Assembly (NCBI GenBank): GCA_019649035.1
Contig: BMAT01000215.1
Coordinates: 50,167 to 72,221, forward strand
DNA from: Elysia marginata
Taxonomy: Eukaryota; Mollusca; Gastropoda; Plakobranchidae
Length of the DNA stretch: 22,055 nucleotides
Reading direction: 5' to 3'
The notes under the pieces are model-generated. The model saw only the letters and a list, made by a program, of their open reading frames with translations, did not search any database and was not told the DNA's origin. Below are positions 1 through 11,200 of this stretch, piece after piece. Position 1 is the first letter of the stretch. Every line of letters starts with the position of its first letter. Position numbers and translations under genes: made by a program.

Positions 1-706
1 CCCCCCACACCAGTAAATACTGTCCAATTTTTTCAATGTCAAATCATATACACATTGTCAGCTTTTATAATGCTTTACTTATGTATTTTGTTTTAAATCC
101 GATCATATACCTGTAATACCCAATATTATAATAAAATACTATACAGCTTCTAAATTTGCATTTTCATTTATTGCCCTTTATAATAAAAGTGTGGTTATCT
201 TTTTTCATTTATTGCATTAGAGTTATTCATCATATCCATTAGTTATGGCTATATATAATGCCAACTTCTTTAAGGAGTAAATTAAACTGCAGTGAAACAC
301 TGAAAAAGAACACTAATAATGGCAGGTATTTGTTGAATTTTTTTAGTTATTGCCGCAGATTCAAAGGTTTAAATGAAGGGAGTTAGTATCATTCCCTACA
401 AGGCCTGCCACTCTACCGGCAAGACAACCATGTGAAACAGTTGGTGGGTTAATCCTGTTTCCAAAGTAATCCTTAAGTATAGAGTGCATAGATTGGTCAA
501 AACAGGATGTCAGTGTCTATAACAGGACCTTTGAGATGTTTGAATGACAAGTTTTTTTCTCTCTGAAAATCTGACTTTTCATGTGGGTTTTTTTATGTCT
601 TGGTTCTAAGTAGACACAAACATATCTATAGTTCTTGTTACAGGTATTCCAGTTACTAAATAGGATTTACACCATGTGCAGTCATCTCTACTTTAGTCAA
701 AGTTGC
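1..706. other. Intergenic DNA, no gene recognised
   Basis: AT-rich sequence with stop codons in all frames and no open frame of note. I see no repeat boundary or RNA gene here. Confidence 0.5.
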
Positions 707-710
707 TTAA

Positions 711-1095
711 CCTTCACCGCCACTCGTGGGTGAAAAACACCCAGAACAAAAAGTAATGAGCTTAATTTTATTGAAAATAACCCATTTTGCCTCTAAAAAC
801 CCAATGTATTCCTCAAGGGTTCATATTTCTTTTATTTTTTTTTTAATTAGTTCAATAAAATTAATGATAAATTATTTTTATCATTTTTTTTTTTGAAATA
901 CGCATGCTTAGCAGAATCCACTTGTGGGTGAAATTCACCCGTATAGTCTCAAGGGGCCTTCAAAGCTAAGCTGGGTGTTTTTCACCCACAAGTGGCGAAT
1001 GGGAGAATTCAAAATAGATGGCTCAAAACAGGTTTTCGGGTGACAATCACCCAGGAATGTTGTTTAAGTATACAAATAGTGAGTGGCGGTGAAGG
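711..1095. mobile_element. piggyBac-type MITE with perfect 15-bp inverted ends and TTAA duplication
   Basis: The left end CCTTCACCGCCACTC (711-725) is the exact reverse complement of the right end (1081-1095), and both sides are flanked by TTAA (707-710 and 1096-1099), the target duplication typical of piggyBac elements. There is no coding capacity, so it would need an autonomous partner. Inside are four 15-bp sites of the form GGGTG-N5-CACCC (728-742, 926-940, 973-987, 1038-1052). The two central ones lie in a perfect 15-bp inverted pair, CCACTTGTGGGTGAA at 918-932 and its complement at 981-995. Intact ends suggest a fairly recent insertion. Assignment to piggyBac rests on the TTAA and the CC start only. 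Confidence 0.85.
728..1052. repeat. Four GGGTG-N5-CACCC palindromes inside the MITE
   Basis: Arms and spacers: GGGTG AAAAA CACCC (728), GGGTGAA A TTCACCC (926), GGGTG TTTTT CACCC (973), GGGTGA CAA TCACCC (1038). Spacing is uneven, but length and arm sequence are constant, while the central five bases vary in a way that often extends the palindrome. They may be subterminal transposase-binding sites. Confidence 0.8.
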
Positions 1096-1099
1096 TTAA

Positions 1100-2955
1100 C
1101 TCAGTCAATTTTCAGTTAACTTTGTTCTATTAGTGTATCCCATAGAGACAATTACATGTACAATGTATATGTCATAATGAATTGCATTTAAATCGAATTT
1201 TCACCTTAGTGGATGTCATTTGTTAGGTCCCTTGAGATCAACTTAAGCAGAGTTGACTTTAAATCTAATACGTTTCTAAAACTCTAGTATCCTCTCCATT
1301 TAAGCCTTAGTTATAATTTATTTTGGAAATCACAAGGACTTTCAGTCCAGTCCAGACAACTAAAACCTGGATAGTTAATATGAATGCTTGTTTAAATCAA
1401 ACTATATTTATTTTACCAAAATTATTTCTCAATAATGAAATATACTGATAGGCCAAAATATGGACAACACTCAAAAGTAAAACTTTGCTCCCAATCCCAT
1501 GGGGTTCAAAATAAGGATTTCAATTCGGTACTAATGAAAACATAGTTACATGTATAAAATACCCAAAACAAAGCCGACACACACACACTGCATGATTTGT
1601 ACAAAAGACTTTGAACATACCTCTCCAAATACTCTATGCCTACATTAGAACCCTAGTGGACCTTAGGGGACAGGGCTCATCAACGTGCTGGCTGGCCTTG
1701 TTACATATAAATTGTCTTGTGTCCCGAGTAATGAGTTAGATGTCATAGTTTTCACCTTTAACAGTTTTCTTTAAAACAAAATATTTTTCTTAGCTTCCAA
1801 ACGTAAAAAAAATTCATAAAATCATCAATCCTGTGTGAAAAGATATTATACCTGTTGATTTGAAATTTAAAAAAGTGCAAAAAATTGAACTTCCAAATGA
1901 TGTTTTCTCAAAACAGATATTTCCAACTTCAGACTCCTTTGTTGGGCATAAGACAATTTACTGTAGCAACACCTTGCAATAAAATGCTCTTTGAGCCATA
2001 GCTTGGGAGTAATGACAACACCTGCTTTAAAAATACTGATTAAAAAAACTAGTGCCTTCATTTTTGTTGAGTTTCGTTTTTTTCTAGGTATTTGTGCTTA
2101 ATTGTGACAATTATCCAGATTTTCTCCAATTTCAAATCAGAACAACTAAACAGATGGACTGTTACTAGTGTTTGTACACATCTGTAAAAAAATTACTTGT
2201 TTCAACAAAAAGCTCTTTTTATTTAAGCTTTATTAACTTCTGTGACACACTGGAATAAATTTTATAATCATACAGATAGATTACAGAATACATATGTTAT
2301 AATTATGCACACCAAGATATAAAAATTTTTAAAATCTTTCATTTAAATTTCATGGACAGGTCTATACTTGTGATCCACAAACATGGAAATACATGTACAG
2401 TGTGCGCCCATAAATTAAGCATAGAATACAAATATTACACAATAACTTGGTCTACACATGTGATCTCAAATACTGAGTGATGCGATTTTGCTGGAGTGTG
2501 TGCATTATCATCCAACAAGAAATTTTAGAGTATGTAGACATAGGTAAGTCAAGCCCATCTGGTCAGTCATGCAACAGCATTGTAATTAGCATTTGTGCTT
2601 GTCAAATGAAAAAGGGGGGAGGGGGAATAGGATAGTAATAACCTGTCATGATTCAACAACTTCTGGCATTGTCTCATCCAAAAAAGTAGGTGCAGCCATA
2701 GCAAATCGATAAACCATTGGTCCATTTCTCTAAACCAATCAAAAAACTTAAAAAAATAAAAACAAAAAACAAAGCAAATCCATCATTAACGGGCCTGTAT
2801 AACTCATTATGATCAGACATATCTTATTGAATTGATAGAGTCAGCTTTCTCAGTTAAACCATCGTTTGGGGAAACTGCAAAAATATTTACAACATAGAGA
2901 AAAAGTTTGACATTCTCAAAAACTGTTACCAACTAAAAATGAGGGAGTAAGCTTT
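1100..2955. other. Intergenic DNA, no gene recognised
   Basis: AT-rich non-coding sequence with short random frames (for example 1867-2061 minus) that match nothing I know. No clear repeat ends seen. Part of it could be an untranslated tail of a gene to the left, but nothing in the sequence proves that. Confidence 0.45.
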
Positions 2956-2959
2956 ACAG

Positions 2960-3856
2960 AAACGGAAAACAAAATTCTCTATCAACTGCATAACTGTTAC
3001 AAAAATCTCTCTAAGATTTAAAAATCTTTAAAAGAGAGCCCCATCAACAACATTTCTCACTCTAAAAAAGGCAGTGACAATTGTAAGAACAAGACCTGAA
3101 TGAATAACTGTTTAACTGAGTAACAGCTAAACTAACTAAACTACAGCAAGATGCTAATGTGAATAAACCCATTTTGAAGACAAAAGCCTCAGAGTTAGGA
3201 AAGGAGATAGGCCAAAAATTTACACCCCACCTGATGGTTGTCTTAAAAGTTTCAAGGAGAGTCATAACATTAAGTTTAAAAAGGAACATTGAGAAAACAA
3301 GCAATGGGTGTAGCTGCTGCAACAAATATCAAGATAGATGCCCTTTCAGGACTGCTTGAAACCAACAGTAAATGACATGCACATGAAAAGGGCTCTGTTT
3401 TAAACTAAAGGCTTACCACACAGCAGGCATGCGCCATTAAGGAGGCAAGAGAGCCATAACCTGCATTGATGGCTATTTCTAACATAGAGATCTTTTTTCT
3501 TTCAACTAACAAACACAATCTTGTTAATCCAGCCTATGGACTTGGGTGTCATATGAATCTTAAAAGGCCATTAGAGAAAAAAACATCACTAGGAGAATCA
3601 ATGCCAAGCTTGATGCAAGTAGAACAGTAGATATCTTCAAAAACATCAGCCTCCTTGATGCATCTACATGCTCAGTGAAGCTAGATCAGAAATAAAGTTG
3701 GAAACAATCGTAAACTGCTATGCCAAGGCCCTTTTCGTAGACCCAGCCAGAACAGAAACAACAGCAGAGAGAATCTTACAAGCCCCAGCCAGTATGTTAG
3801 CTGATGACATCAACCCTTCGATAGGGAGGGATAGTATCTTTTGGTCGGAGGCATAG
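2960..3856 (+). pseudogene. pogo/Tigger-like (DDE_1, CENP-B related) transposase remnant, frameshifted with an internal deletion
   Basis: Pieces of a Tigger/Jerky-type transposase appear in order but in different frames. They are a basic KRKQNSLS-like start (about 2960) and PSTTFLTLKKAV, resembling the CENP-B N-terminal helix-turn-helix (3041-3100). Then come ILKTKASELGKEIGQKF and DGCLKSFKESHNIKFKK, resembling the second CENP-B-type DNA-binding domain (3168-3290). ALF..KGLP and GGKRAI (3389-3458) fit the region after the first catalytic Asp. NIEIFFLSTN and QPMDLGVI (3481-3553) fit the third Asp block, and INAKLDAS...IFKNISLLDA and EIKLETIVNCYAKALFVD (3597-3745) the C-terminal part. The segment with the second catalytic Asp, roughly 100 residues, is missing around 3459-3480. 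Several stops and frameshifts are present, so it is dead. Terminal repeats of this copy were not found. Confidence 0.82.
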
Positions 3857-4285
3857 CCTTAAACCAGTTGGTTCTCACCAGTCATGTAACCTTTTTAATC
3901 TGCATATGTTTAAAACTAAATGTAATAAACGCACAATCAAAACATGTACACTAAGTCAAAATACTTGAGTTTTCTGCTAGTGCTACATAGCCTGTAGGCA
4001 GAAATTTGACGACTGACAGCAAAAAACTACTTTTTCTTAGTTAAATCTAGAAAAAGTAATGAAGAGAAATTAATGAAACTGGATGAACATATATAATACA
4101 TGTGACAAAAGCAAATTTGGGTAAAGGCAACTTTTGGTGCAGAAATTTTACTCTGTCAACATTTCATACTAAGTTTGAGAAGGTCCCATTTAATTTTAAT
4201 ATTGCTAGCAAAAAGCAGTGGATTTATATATGTTAAAATTAAACTAAATTATTTAAAAATACTCTCAAGACTTGGATCATCAGTA
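3857..4285. other. Intergenic DNA between two transposon relics
   Basis: Non-coding, AT-rich. It may include the 3' tail of the transposase-bearing element, but I find no convincing terminal repeat in it. Confidence 0.4.
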
Positions 4286-5328
4286 CAGTCAACCACTGAT
4301 AAGTCGATGTCTCTGGGGGTCTAAGATCAACATCGACTTATCCATACATCTACTTCACCATCAATGGGAGGGAGTGAAAAAAATATTTAAAAGTTTAAGT
4401 ACGTAGGACAATAAAAATTACCTGTACCACGGTTACTTCCCCTGATACTAGCTATTACAAAATCACTTCCAACTGATGGTATTTGTAGTGAAATGAAAGA
4501 AGAAAAATTACGATTTGACTTCTTTCAGTATTTTATGCAGAGGTAAATGTAGACTATAGCTTGGTGTTGCATTGATCAACAGTACCAGTTTGACATGTTA
4601 GGTTGCAAGACTCAGAACTGATTAGTGATACAGAACTGAAAATGTGACATGGTGTACGTGTGTCGGGAATGGGAAAAGGAAAGGGGAGAATAGATCTAGA
4701 TCTAGGCCTAATCTTACAAAGACAAGGTCTTACATGTACAAATATTTACTTAAGTGATGAGCAGACTGGAGATGGAAAAAGCCTTGGGCTTATTGAGCAT
4801 GGGGAGAAAGGTGAGGAGGGGTGGGGGAGTAATTTGCGCAAACATGAGCTGTGGTTTGTGGGCCATATGGTAGAATAGCACTGCGTGTGTAGGCTACGTC
4901 CACCTGTCGGCTAGCCCATCCCTGACCATAGGTTTACTTTTTACCTAAGTGAAGTGACTTCAACCCTTTGTTAGACTTATGACTGTGAAAAGAATGTGTG
5001 AGCTGTTGTGTAATAGGATAGTGGGGACAAGGTAAGAAGGCAGTACAAAGGTGCTGCGTAATGGAATGCTTGTGTTACCTCTTAGTCACATTTTAACACA
5101 ACCGCTTCACTCTTTAGTACATGCAAAAAGTAATGATCTGTTTATTCAGAAAGATTGTTTCAATACAAAGGGAAGTGGGGCAGGGATATAAGAATCTACT
5201 TGACCTTCATGACGGTTAAGTCAACATCAACTTATCAGCTGCTTTTTACAGAAAAGGTGTTACAAAGGGGAACTTTCTCAAAAATTAACATCCACTCAGG
5301 CGAAAATCCACTCACATAAAGTCGACTC
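4286..5328. mobile_element. Candidate pogo/Tigger-type non-autonomous element with TA flanks and a hairpin end
   Basis: The left end reads TA|CAGTCAACCACTGATAAG (from 4286). The right end, read in reverse from 5328, begins GAGTCGACTTTATGTGAGTG beside a TA; an ungapped 25-base comparison of the two ends gives about 14 matches, so the repeats are degenerate. Just inside the left end, ATAAGTCGATGT (4299-4310) and its perfect complement (4330-4341) form a 12-bp-arm hairpin. A related copy, ACATCAACTTATCAG (5224-5238), is the complement of 4296-4310 with one mismatch, so the true right end could also lie near 5240. CAGT starts and TA duplications are typical of pogo/Tigger elements. A 72-codon GA-rich open frame inside (4660-4878) has no recognisable product. 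Confidence 0.5.
4299..4341. repeat. Perfect 12-bp inverted repeat (hairpin) at the element end
   Basis: ATAAGTCGATGT and ACATCGACTTAT are separated by 19 bases. It lies 13 bases inside the CAGTC terminus of the candidate pogo-type element. Confidence 0.85.
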
Positions 5329-7296
5329 TACAAAGTTCCCCCTTTTTAAAATTCTAGTCAGAATCTCTTGTGACTGAAAAACTATGGGGGGGGGGGGGTT
5401 CATGTCAGAATTACTCACAACATAATGGGTTTAGCACACTAAATGTGGCGTTCTGTAAAAATAATTTGTGTTCAAAATGTTGCATTCAGTCCATTATGTA
5501 TTTCTAGCAAGATTACATGACATAGTTTAAGTTATGAAACATTTTATTTAGTCCCAAAGCCTGACATGATATCACTCCTGAAACATCATGCGACCTTTAG
5601 TTACAGGCACATTTACAAATCTATTCTCCTCGAATGGATTAATGCAGTCTTACTTATAGCAATTTTTACAAAGGCAGACTTTCTGAAAATGATAAAAGAA
5701 AGTTCATACATTTTCCTAATAACAATTTAACCCATGTACACCAAAAGTAACTTAATTGTTTACAAGCTATAATTATTAGCTTTTTAACTCAAATTTTATG
5801 AACTTATATCTTTTAAAAACAAAAAAAAAGAGAAAAAAACACAGGCATGCATAGATATCAATCAAGACACTTAAAAAATTCAATATTGGAAAACAAAATA
5901 ATACTGCAAACACACTGTCAATAGTCAGTGCTGTTTGAACTGAAGTCTCATAAAAACGCTAATCAAAAGAAAAAGGTTTAGAATAGGTTTATAGGTTCAG
6001 AATTTATTCTCAGTGTTTTAGAGGATTTCCCAAATCATCTGTAAACAGCCAAAACCATATTTGCTTACAGGTCTTGTACTGGAAGAACTTATAATGAACT
6101 AACCTCTTTAAATTATGACGATTTAAACCATTTCCTTCTTTGTTATGTTGGACAGAACAGAAAAACAAATTTTACAAATTTTAATCGCAACATATGACTC
6201 CATTGGGCTGGGTAAGAAACATTGAATAGGGAATGAAAGCGACTATCATATTAACACCACAACCATCAGACGAACTATGCATCACCGGGGTTACATAGAA
6301 CCTGAGAACACAGGCAGCAGTTTGCAGTGAAGTTGAATGGATGGTGTGGGTGTTCTAAATAATACATAAAGGTGAAGGCAAAAATTTATAAAATGAAAGC
6401 TTCACATAAACACTTACAAAGTTACATAGAAACATGTTAGGCTGCAATTTAAAAATGTTTCAACCTGAATTTTTGGTGGGAAAAAGTATCATTCATTTGT
6501 TCAAATGCAAAGCTTAATGCCTCGGCCCTACAGAACTGTTTATATGCAAACTGTCTTCATTAAGTTTTGATTTTGATACCACTCCTTTATGTACAATATT
6601 GACACACTGTAAATTTCAGTCAACTTGAGAGATTGACTTATTCAATAACTCTATCATCTTGATGTAATCATTAAACAAATGGTACGAATAAAGAAAACAG
6701 ATGTCTGGCTTATTTCTAGTATTGTCAGTCACCTGACTGCAATAAATGCAAGTGTTTCAAATTTAAACTTTTAAAAACATCTAATTTCTGTTTTTAAAAA
6801 GTTACAGTTCTAAGATGATGTTCAAAGACAACAGCAACATATGCCACTAAAGTCACTAACTTTCCAATGTAAAAAAAATGAAGAAACTACTTCAACTGGC
6901 ATCTACTTTTGAAATCTACAACCACTTTTAGGAAAAACTAATCCTTCGTTAACAGCACAAAGATCAACACAGTAGATAGAAGGCATTTGAACACAATCTT
7001 GTTTAAAGAGCATGATGCACCTAATCAGTGATTCATAAAAGTGAGAGAAAATTGCAAAGAGAAAAAAGTTGGAACAAAACATTAACCACATTAACTACCA
7101 TGGGGCCAATTTTGGCCTCTAGATTTAGACGAATCTAGATCTAAATACAGGCTTGTTCTATTTTGGTAACTTTTATTTTCAAAAACACATATGTACAGTG
7201 AACTCTAGATTGTAGAAGATAGTAAACAAAACAGATTTATAGATTTCTCATACATATCTAGAGCTGGTTGAAGCTTCACAATCTGCAATAGATTTA
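5329..7296. other. Intergenic DNA, no gene recognised
   Basis: AT-rich, with a run of 13 G at 5386-5398 and a TAGATCTA-type cluster near 7118-7145. Short open frames (such as 6903-7091 minus) match no family. Nothing else can be supported. Confidence 0.45.
5386..5398 (+). repeat. G13 homopolymer
   Basis: Thirteen consecutive G in otherwise AT-rich sequence. Its length in the assembly may be unreliable. Confidence 0.9.
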
Positions 7297-8036
7297 CAAT
7301 CAAACCTGCCCAAGGTGACCATTGAGGATCAGTAACATACTAAAAATGTGGTCATGATGGGCAGGTGGTCGCTTTGGGTATCATGCTTGTAAACCTATGA
7401 CAGTGCATTTCTTTTCATTTCTATTTTTTATGTGGCAAACAAATTTCCCTTTTAAGTTTCCATTTGTTCAGTAAAAGCAGACGACACGTTGTCTATGGTT
7501 ATGTCCTAAACTTATCCTAGCTTCACCCTTCCTATTGCGACAATGAACAGATGGGTTTACCCAACTAAACACAGGGTATGCAGGTAAGAGGTTTTTTCGA
7601 GGAAAATTTCAATAAGCCATGTGGAGTACTTGGTTTGTTGTTTACATTTGGCCCGTCTTGTCAACATCTGTCAGTTTCATTGTGGATATCCATCTGCTCA
7701 ATCACAGGTCATCTTATTTGTAGGTTTACATCACCACAGGTAATAAACACAAGCGTAAAGTAGAAAGGTGTAGGCAATGGGGAGGGACGGGCAATTTTGT
7801 CAAAGTTCTGGAATGGCCGTTAATTGGTTCTTATCAGGCCAAAAGTGTTAACTTTGTAGAGGTTTTTTATAGTGACTGTTAAAGATATTGTGAGATATGA
7901 AAAACTGCCCGCAATCACATTGGTAAGAAGACCACCATGCAGGATATCAACACAGAGGAAAATGCAAGTGAGTAAAAAAAAGTAGCAGGCAATACAGATG
8001 GTCTCCTACAGGTGGTCGGCTAGGCAGGATCGACTG
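7297..8036. mobile_element. TA-flanked non-autonomous DNA transposon (pogo/Tc1-like MITE), about 740 bp
   Basis: The left end CAATCAAACCTGCCCAAGG follows a TA (7295-7296). The right end read in reverse from 8036 is CAGTCGATCCTGCCTAGC, followed by TG where a TA is expected. They share CCTGCC and a following GACCA block with a one-base gap. The left end also forms an imperfect hairpin: 7305-7321 pairs with 7349-7365 (14 of 17 positions). No transposase is encoded; the open frame at 7578-7763 looks random. It ends about 125 bases downstream of the candidate PPP2R3C polyadenylation signal. Confidence 0.6.
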
Positions 8037-8162
8037 TGCACTAAAATTTTAACTTGAAAGTATAGAGGTTAAGCCAAGAAAAAGAAAAAAAAATCCTTGA
8101 ACACAAAAAAAGCACTCTGACGGCTTAAGTGTCAGCAGTAGCTTAAGTCTCAAACTAAAGAT

Positions 8163-8168
8163 TTTATT
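8163..8168 (-). terminator. Candidate polyadenylation signal AATAAA for PPP2R3C
   Basis: A minus-strand AATAAA begins 25 bases after the stop codon. A GT/T-rich stretch (GTGCTTTTTTTGTGTTC on the minus strand, 8115-8099) lies about 50 bases further, where a downstream element would sit. Together they suggest a 3' UTR of only about 40-60 bases. A longer UTR using a later signal cannot be excluded from sequence alone. Confidence 0.55.
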
Positions 8169-8192
8169 ATTGTATGCTGACAACAGGCAGAT

Positions 8193-8295
8193 CTACACCT
8201 CATCTGACAAATCAGGCACCAGGAACTCGCGGTTTTCGTATGTCCAGAAGTCATTCAGGTCAATCAGTATACTAACAACGGTATCTCCTTTGCCA
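8193..8295 (-). CDS. PPP2R3C: PPP2R3C terminal exon, 103 nt with stop codon
   Basis: Completes the split Ser, then GKGDTVVSILIDLNDFWTYE and NREFLVPDLSDEV, followed by TAG at 8193-8195. Acceptor TTTTTCTCCTCAG. The FWTYENRE motif is the family signature near the C terminus; the acidic tail is shorter than in vertebrates. Confidence 0.96.
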
Positions 8296-11200
8296 CTGAG
8301 GAGAAAAATAACTCACATTTGTGATTCAAGTCTTAATCTTAATTCTTGATAAACTAACTGATAAAACAATAAAGGACTATAATTATTAAGTTACTACTGA
8401 AAAAAATCAAATTGAAAACTTAATAAGGGGAGAACAACACCAGTTTTGGGCTGAATTATCTACAATAGATTTAGATTATGTACTTTTGATATCCTTATGT
8501 TGAAAAATTGGTAAATTTCAACTATTTTACAACACAAATCCACAGAAACATCTCTAGATATAGGTGCCTTTGTTGTCCATAAGTGCAGTGTGGGATCATT
8601 TTAGACGTATTCCCTTTATTTTTCCAACTTCAAATATATTTTCTTAAAATTATATTTTTTCACATATAAAACCCACCTCAACTTTCATTTTCTTGCCAAA
8701 TCATTTTGAAATTTGGTTTGTGGATGTCTTTGATTGTCACAAAGTAAAAATGACAGCATTTTGTAATATTCAGCTTGGTTTTAAAGAAATCTTGTTTTAG
8801 GTGGAAAAATATCTCTTTCTTCCACAATTTTTTTCAAAAGAGCAAAATTTAAAAATTTGTGAACTAAAATATGTTTTTCAAAAGAACCAAAAAGCCCACA
8901 GCTTTTAAAAGACAAAATCTTTCCAAAGGTGGACAACTCGTTCTGAATGATTTCAATATGAATTGGGAGACTAGACAGATTTGGAAATTCACTAAATTTG
9001 ACAATGAAATTTCAAAATAGCAGCCATCACCATCGCAACCATAATGAATATAATAACTTTATCTTTAATTTTCCTGTAATTTCAACATACTGAGTCAATT
9101 GGTAACCATCATTTTATGACATTTCTAAAAATATCAAACAAAATATACCTCAGGACCTGTTCCCCTCTTTAAATATTTTTGACTGGATTTTTTCAATGCA
9201 AAAGTTGTTAAGTCTTTGTCGTTATGAACCTAAGAATGCGCTCAATACTACCCATCTCTCTGTTTATACTGCAAAGACACTCAAAGCGTTCATCAAAGAT
9301 TTGTTCACCAATTGCTGAGTCAGAGTTGTGGGCAAAGCAAAAGAGCACTAGCCTTTGGCAAATGACTTGAGCATCCTTCCAGTATTAAAGAGGATAAACG
9401 ATCATGGGAGCACTCTTAAGATAAAATGGAGTTTAAGTTATTGTAGCAAACAACTTGGACTGTAAGCCCGAAAATTGCTAAACGCTTTGAGATGTTCATA
9501 AATAAAACAGTGATTTTAATAAACCTATAGAAGTAAATATGCTTTTCAAGAGAAGTTATACACAGACCAAAAAATTGTCCTCAGAGGCTGCTGATGTCAA
9601 ATGCACCCTATTGAAGAAAAATTGTTTTATTGATACTATGTGAAAAGAAATAATAATAGGTATTTTGTTTTATTCTTCCAAGTGATCAAAAGAACAAAAA
9701 TTTTAAAAATGAGAAAAATAAAACTGTTGGCAAAATTGAACATATACATGATGAATGGTTTTAATAATGATAGATTGCTGCTGTTTTTCTTCTATTACAC
9801 TCCCATATTGTCATTTAAGTAAGAGGCAAGATTCTCGTGGACTCCGATGAAAGAAATCCCACTCACCTGCGTATGAGATCATTAAGAGTGAGTTTGAAAG
9901 GATCACATGGCTTGACCATATCAAAAACCTCATCGTTTACATCTTGAAACTTAATTGGTTCCTGACCGTGGATTTTCATTTGTTCCTGAATAGCCTGCAG
10001 AGAAAGAAAAATGAGTAGCAATGCAAGAAACAATGACAAAAGAGACTTCTTTTTTCTTTTTAAAAGATCCTTAACAGATAATTACAAATTAAAAAAAAAA
10101 GCAAAAACCATTCAATGCTCCAAATTTGTGAGAGCAGGAACAAACAAATCAGCAAATGTAACGTGAAACACATGCATTACTAAAATTGTTCATTTTATCA
10201 AGGTATATAGTAAACCTAAGTATTTAAAAGCAAATAAACATGAAAACAATTCCAATGTATAAAAAAATTTATGGTTTTCGAAAATAAGATCGAGACTGAA
10301 TGAAAATAGATGTAATGTTTATCTGAAATATGAAAAACTCTTGTATACATGATGAACATCTCTAACTATATCAATGAGTTTATAAAAGCATACCCTGAAG
10401 AAAAAATTGAGGGTAAAAACATTAAGGTATCCCTGATGATGAACATCTAAGATGCGGAAAAGATAGCGCAATGCCTGAGGTTCTCTTCGGTTTTCCATTG
10501 CAAGAACAAAATCAAGGTATGTTTTGTAATCCTGAAATGTTCAAACAAAGAGAAATAAAAATATATATTATGCAATGATAATCTTTTACTACTATAACAA
10601 GCTTTAGAACATAAAAATAAATCACCTATTAAGTTAAGCAATTTTTCACAAATATCATTGTAAATAAAGAAAAAAACTTTTTTATGGACTGCAAAAAAAT
10701 TCCTCAAAATCCCCTCTAGTCTAATACAAACTTAAGAGCAAGTGAGGTACCCCTCTGACTAGGGGTATAGGGGTTATAGGAGTCCCATGGGTCGATTTTC
10801 AGATTTGTTGAAATTATGAAAGTTTATCTTTTTCTCAACATGATGTTACAGATTTTTTTGTTCCTAAGACACCAATATGTATTTTTTTTGATAATTTTGA
10901 AGATAATGACTACGTTCAAACGCTATACAAATACTTTATTACAATAGGAAAAACAATGGCTCCAGCACATAGTATAAGCTATTGCCCCTATATAAACCCT
11001 AGCCTGCAGTGTACTTTGGGCACAGTCCACTTTTCAAGTGTGCAATGTCAACACAAACACTCAACAGCGTGAACGCCATTCAAATTCATAGGAATGTTTT
11101 TCAATAGTCTGATTCTTGTTATGTTTAGACTCTAAAAATAGCTTTTGTCCTCGTTTTACATCTAAACTTGGTGATACTGACAGCAAGAATACTGTGGGTG

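Noticed and set aside
711..1095. CRISPR-like array from the four similar 15-bp palindromes
   Set aside because: Spacing is irregular, the units are short palindromes, and the whole lies within transposon inverted ends in an animal genome.
4660..4878. 72-codon GA-rich open frame
   Set aside because: Inside a degenerate non-autonomous transposon, low complexity, no recognisable motif.
10740..11000. Possible inverted ends (AGGGGTATAGGGG and CCCCTATATAAACCC)
   Set aside because: Match is short and poorly aligned, with no target duplication; not enough to call an element.
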